This document shows positions 63,808 through 64,000 of a DNA stretch of 64,000 bases, one piece after another (positions within the stretch are counted from its first letter, which is position 1; the number at the start of each line of letters is the position of its first letter). The stretch spans positions 2,914,001-2,978,000 of the forward strand of contig JACCLO010000005.1 of the NCBI GenBank assembly GCA_029448655.1. Reading direction: 5' to 3'. Source of the DNA: Wolfiporia cocos (lineage: Eukaryota; Basidiomycota; Agaricomycetes; Polyporales; Phaeolaceae). The translations under genes and the position numbers were made by a program. The notes beneath the pieces are model-generated. The model was not told the DNA's origin. It did no database searches and saw nothing but the letters and a program-made list of their open reading frames with translations.

Positions 63808-64000
63808 TCCAGTCCTCCCAGCTCATGTCGTCGAGCTTCACCTCTACGTGGCTGAACTCCTGACGCAGCCCAATGGTGAGTAACAGTACCTTTAGGTTCT
63901 CGGGCACTTCAATGTCGATTCCCTCCAGCGCCCAGGAGAGTGACTGCACTCGGCCGATCCACTCTTGTACCGTCTCCCTGGGACCCATCTCCGCCCTGAG

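Larger units (their letters stand above)
62824..64000 (-). pseudogene. gag: Ty1/copia-type gag remnant, split by a solo LTR (runs off window)
   Basis: Minus-strand coding similarity lies on both sides of the nested solo LTR. At 64000-63803 a copia-type Gag helical segment reads ETVQEWIGRVQSLSWAL then VLLLTIGLRQEFSHVEVKL and DDMSWEDWTM. At 63092-62824 it continues through ERVGVMALNEE to a CCHC knuckle (CFTCGKPGHMSWKC) and stops at TAG. Frame is kept across the LTR if one CATGG is counted. No protease, integrase or RT follows: the polypurine tract comes within 30 bases. Confidence 0.72.

Overview
The window is nuclear DNA of a filamentous basidiomycete, most likely an agaricomycete. Genes are dense and split by many short GT-AG introns, mostly 50-65 bases. 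Their products are fungal housekeeping proteins, and the intergenic gaps hold TATA boxes rather than bacterial signals. Exon boundaries below come from reading splice sites and keeping family-conserved residues in frame; no transcript data were available.

Positions 1-39,827 are a gene-rich chromosome arm. In order: the 3' part of a coiled-coil tail-anchored protein (+); an Rcf2-type HIG1 mitochondrial protein (+); a four-helix membrane protein (+); an Ofd1/Tpa1 prolyl hydroxylase (+); a Nop13-like nucleolar RRM protein (-); a second Rcf2-type paralogue (-); an AKTIP/FTS ubiquitin-E2 variant (+); the inositol pyrophosphate kinase Vip1/Asp1 (-); a Ccc2-type copper ATPase (+); gamma-tubulin complex subunit GCP3/Spc98 (-); a decayed GNAT acetyltransferase (-); an IQGAP (+); and an Rck2/Srk1-type kinase (+). 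Several act in the same cellular areas: respiratory chain (two Rcf2-like), microtubules and cytokinesis (GCP3, FTS, IQGAP) and stress or phosphate signalling (Vip1, Rck2). I see no operon-like or cluster logic linking them.

Positions 39,828-64,000 are a repeat-rich accessory region. Two nearly identical, full-length Ty3/gypsy chromoviruses (about 8.45 kb each) lie in opposite orientation, 1.7 kb apart. Each has about 0.7 kb LTRs, a 5-base target duplication, gag with a CCHC knuckle, and pol in the order protease, dUTPase, reverse transcriptase, RNase H, integrase, chromodomain. Each also has a 3' overlapping ORF with two more zinc knuckles, and an 11-base primer site complementary to the element's own predicted transcript start (Tf1-style self-priming). 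Copy 1 sits inside the last exon of a host C2H2 zinc-finger gene whose other exons are intact. At the right edge a solo LTR of the same family is nested in a gag-only Ty1/copia-like remnant.

The most unusual material is the retroelement family: a dUTPase inside a self-priming chromovirus, and an overprinted third ORF whose frame, not pol's, appears to be the one under selection. Each copy also carries a different lesion at a conserved or priming site. On the host side the best observations are a 3-base microexon in the FTS gene, an 11-base microexon carrying the SHIT residues of Vip1's phosphatase domain, and the Rcf2 duplication.
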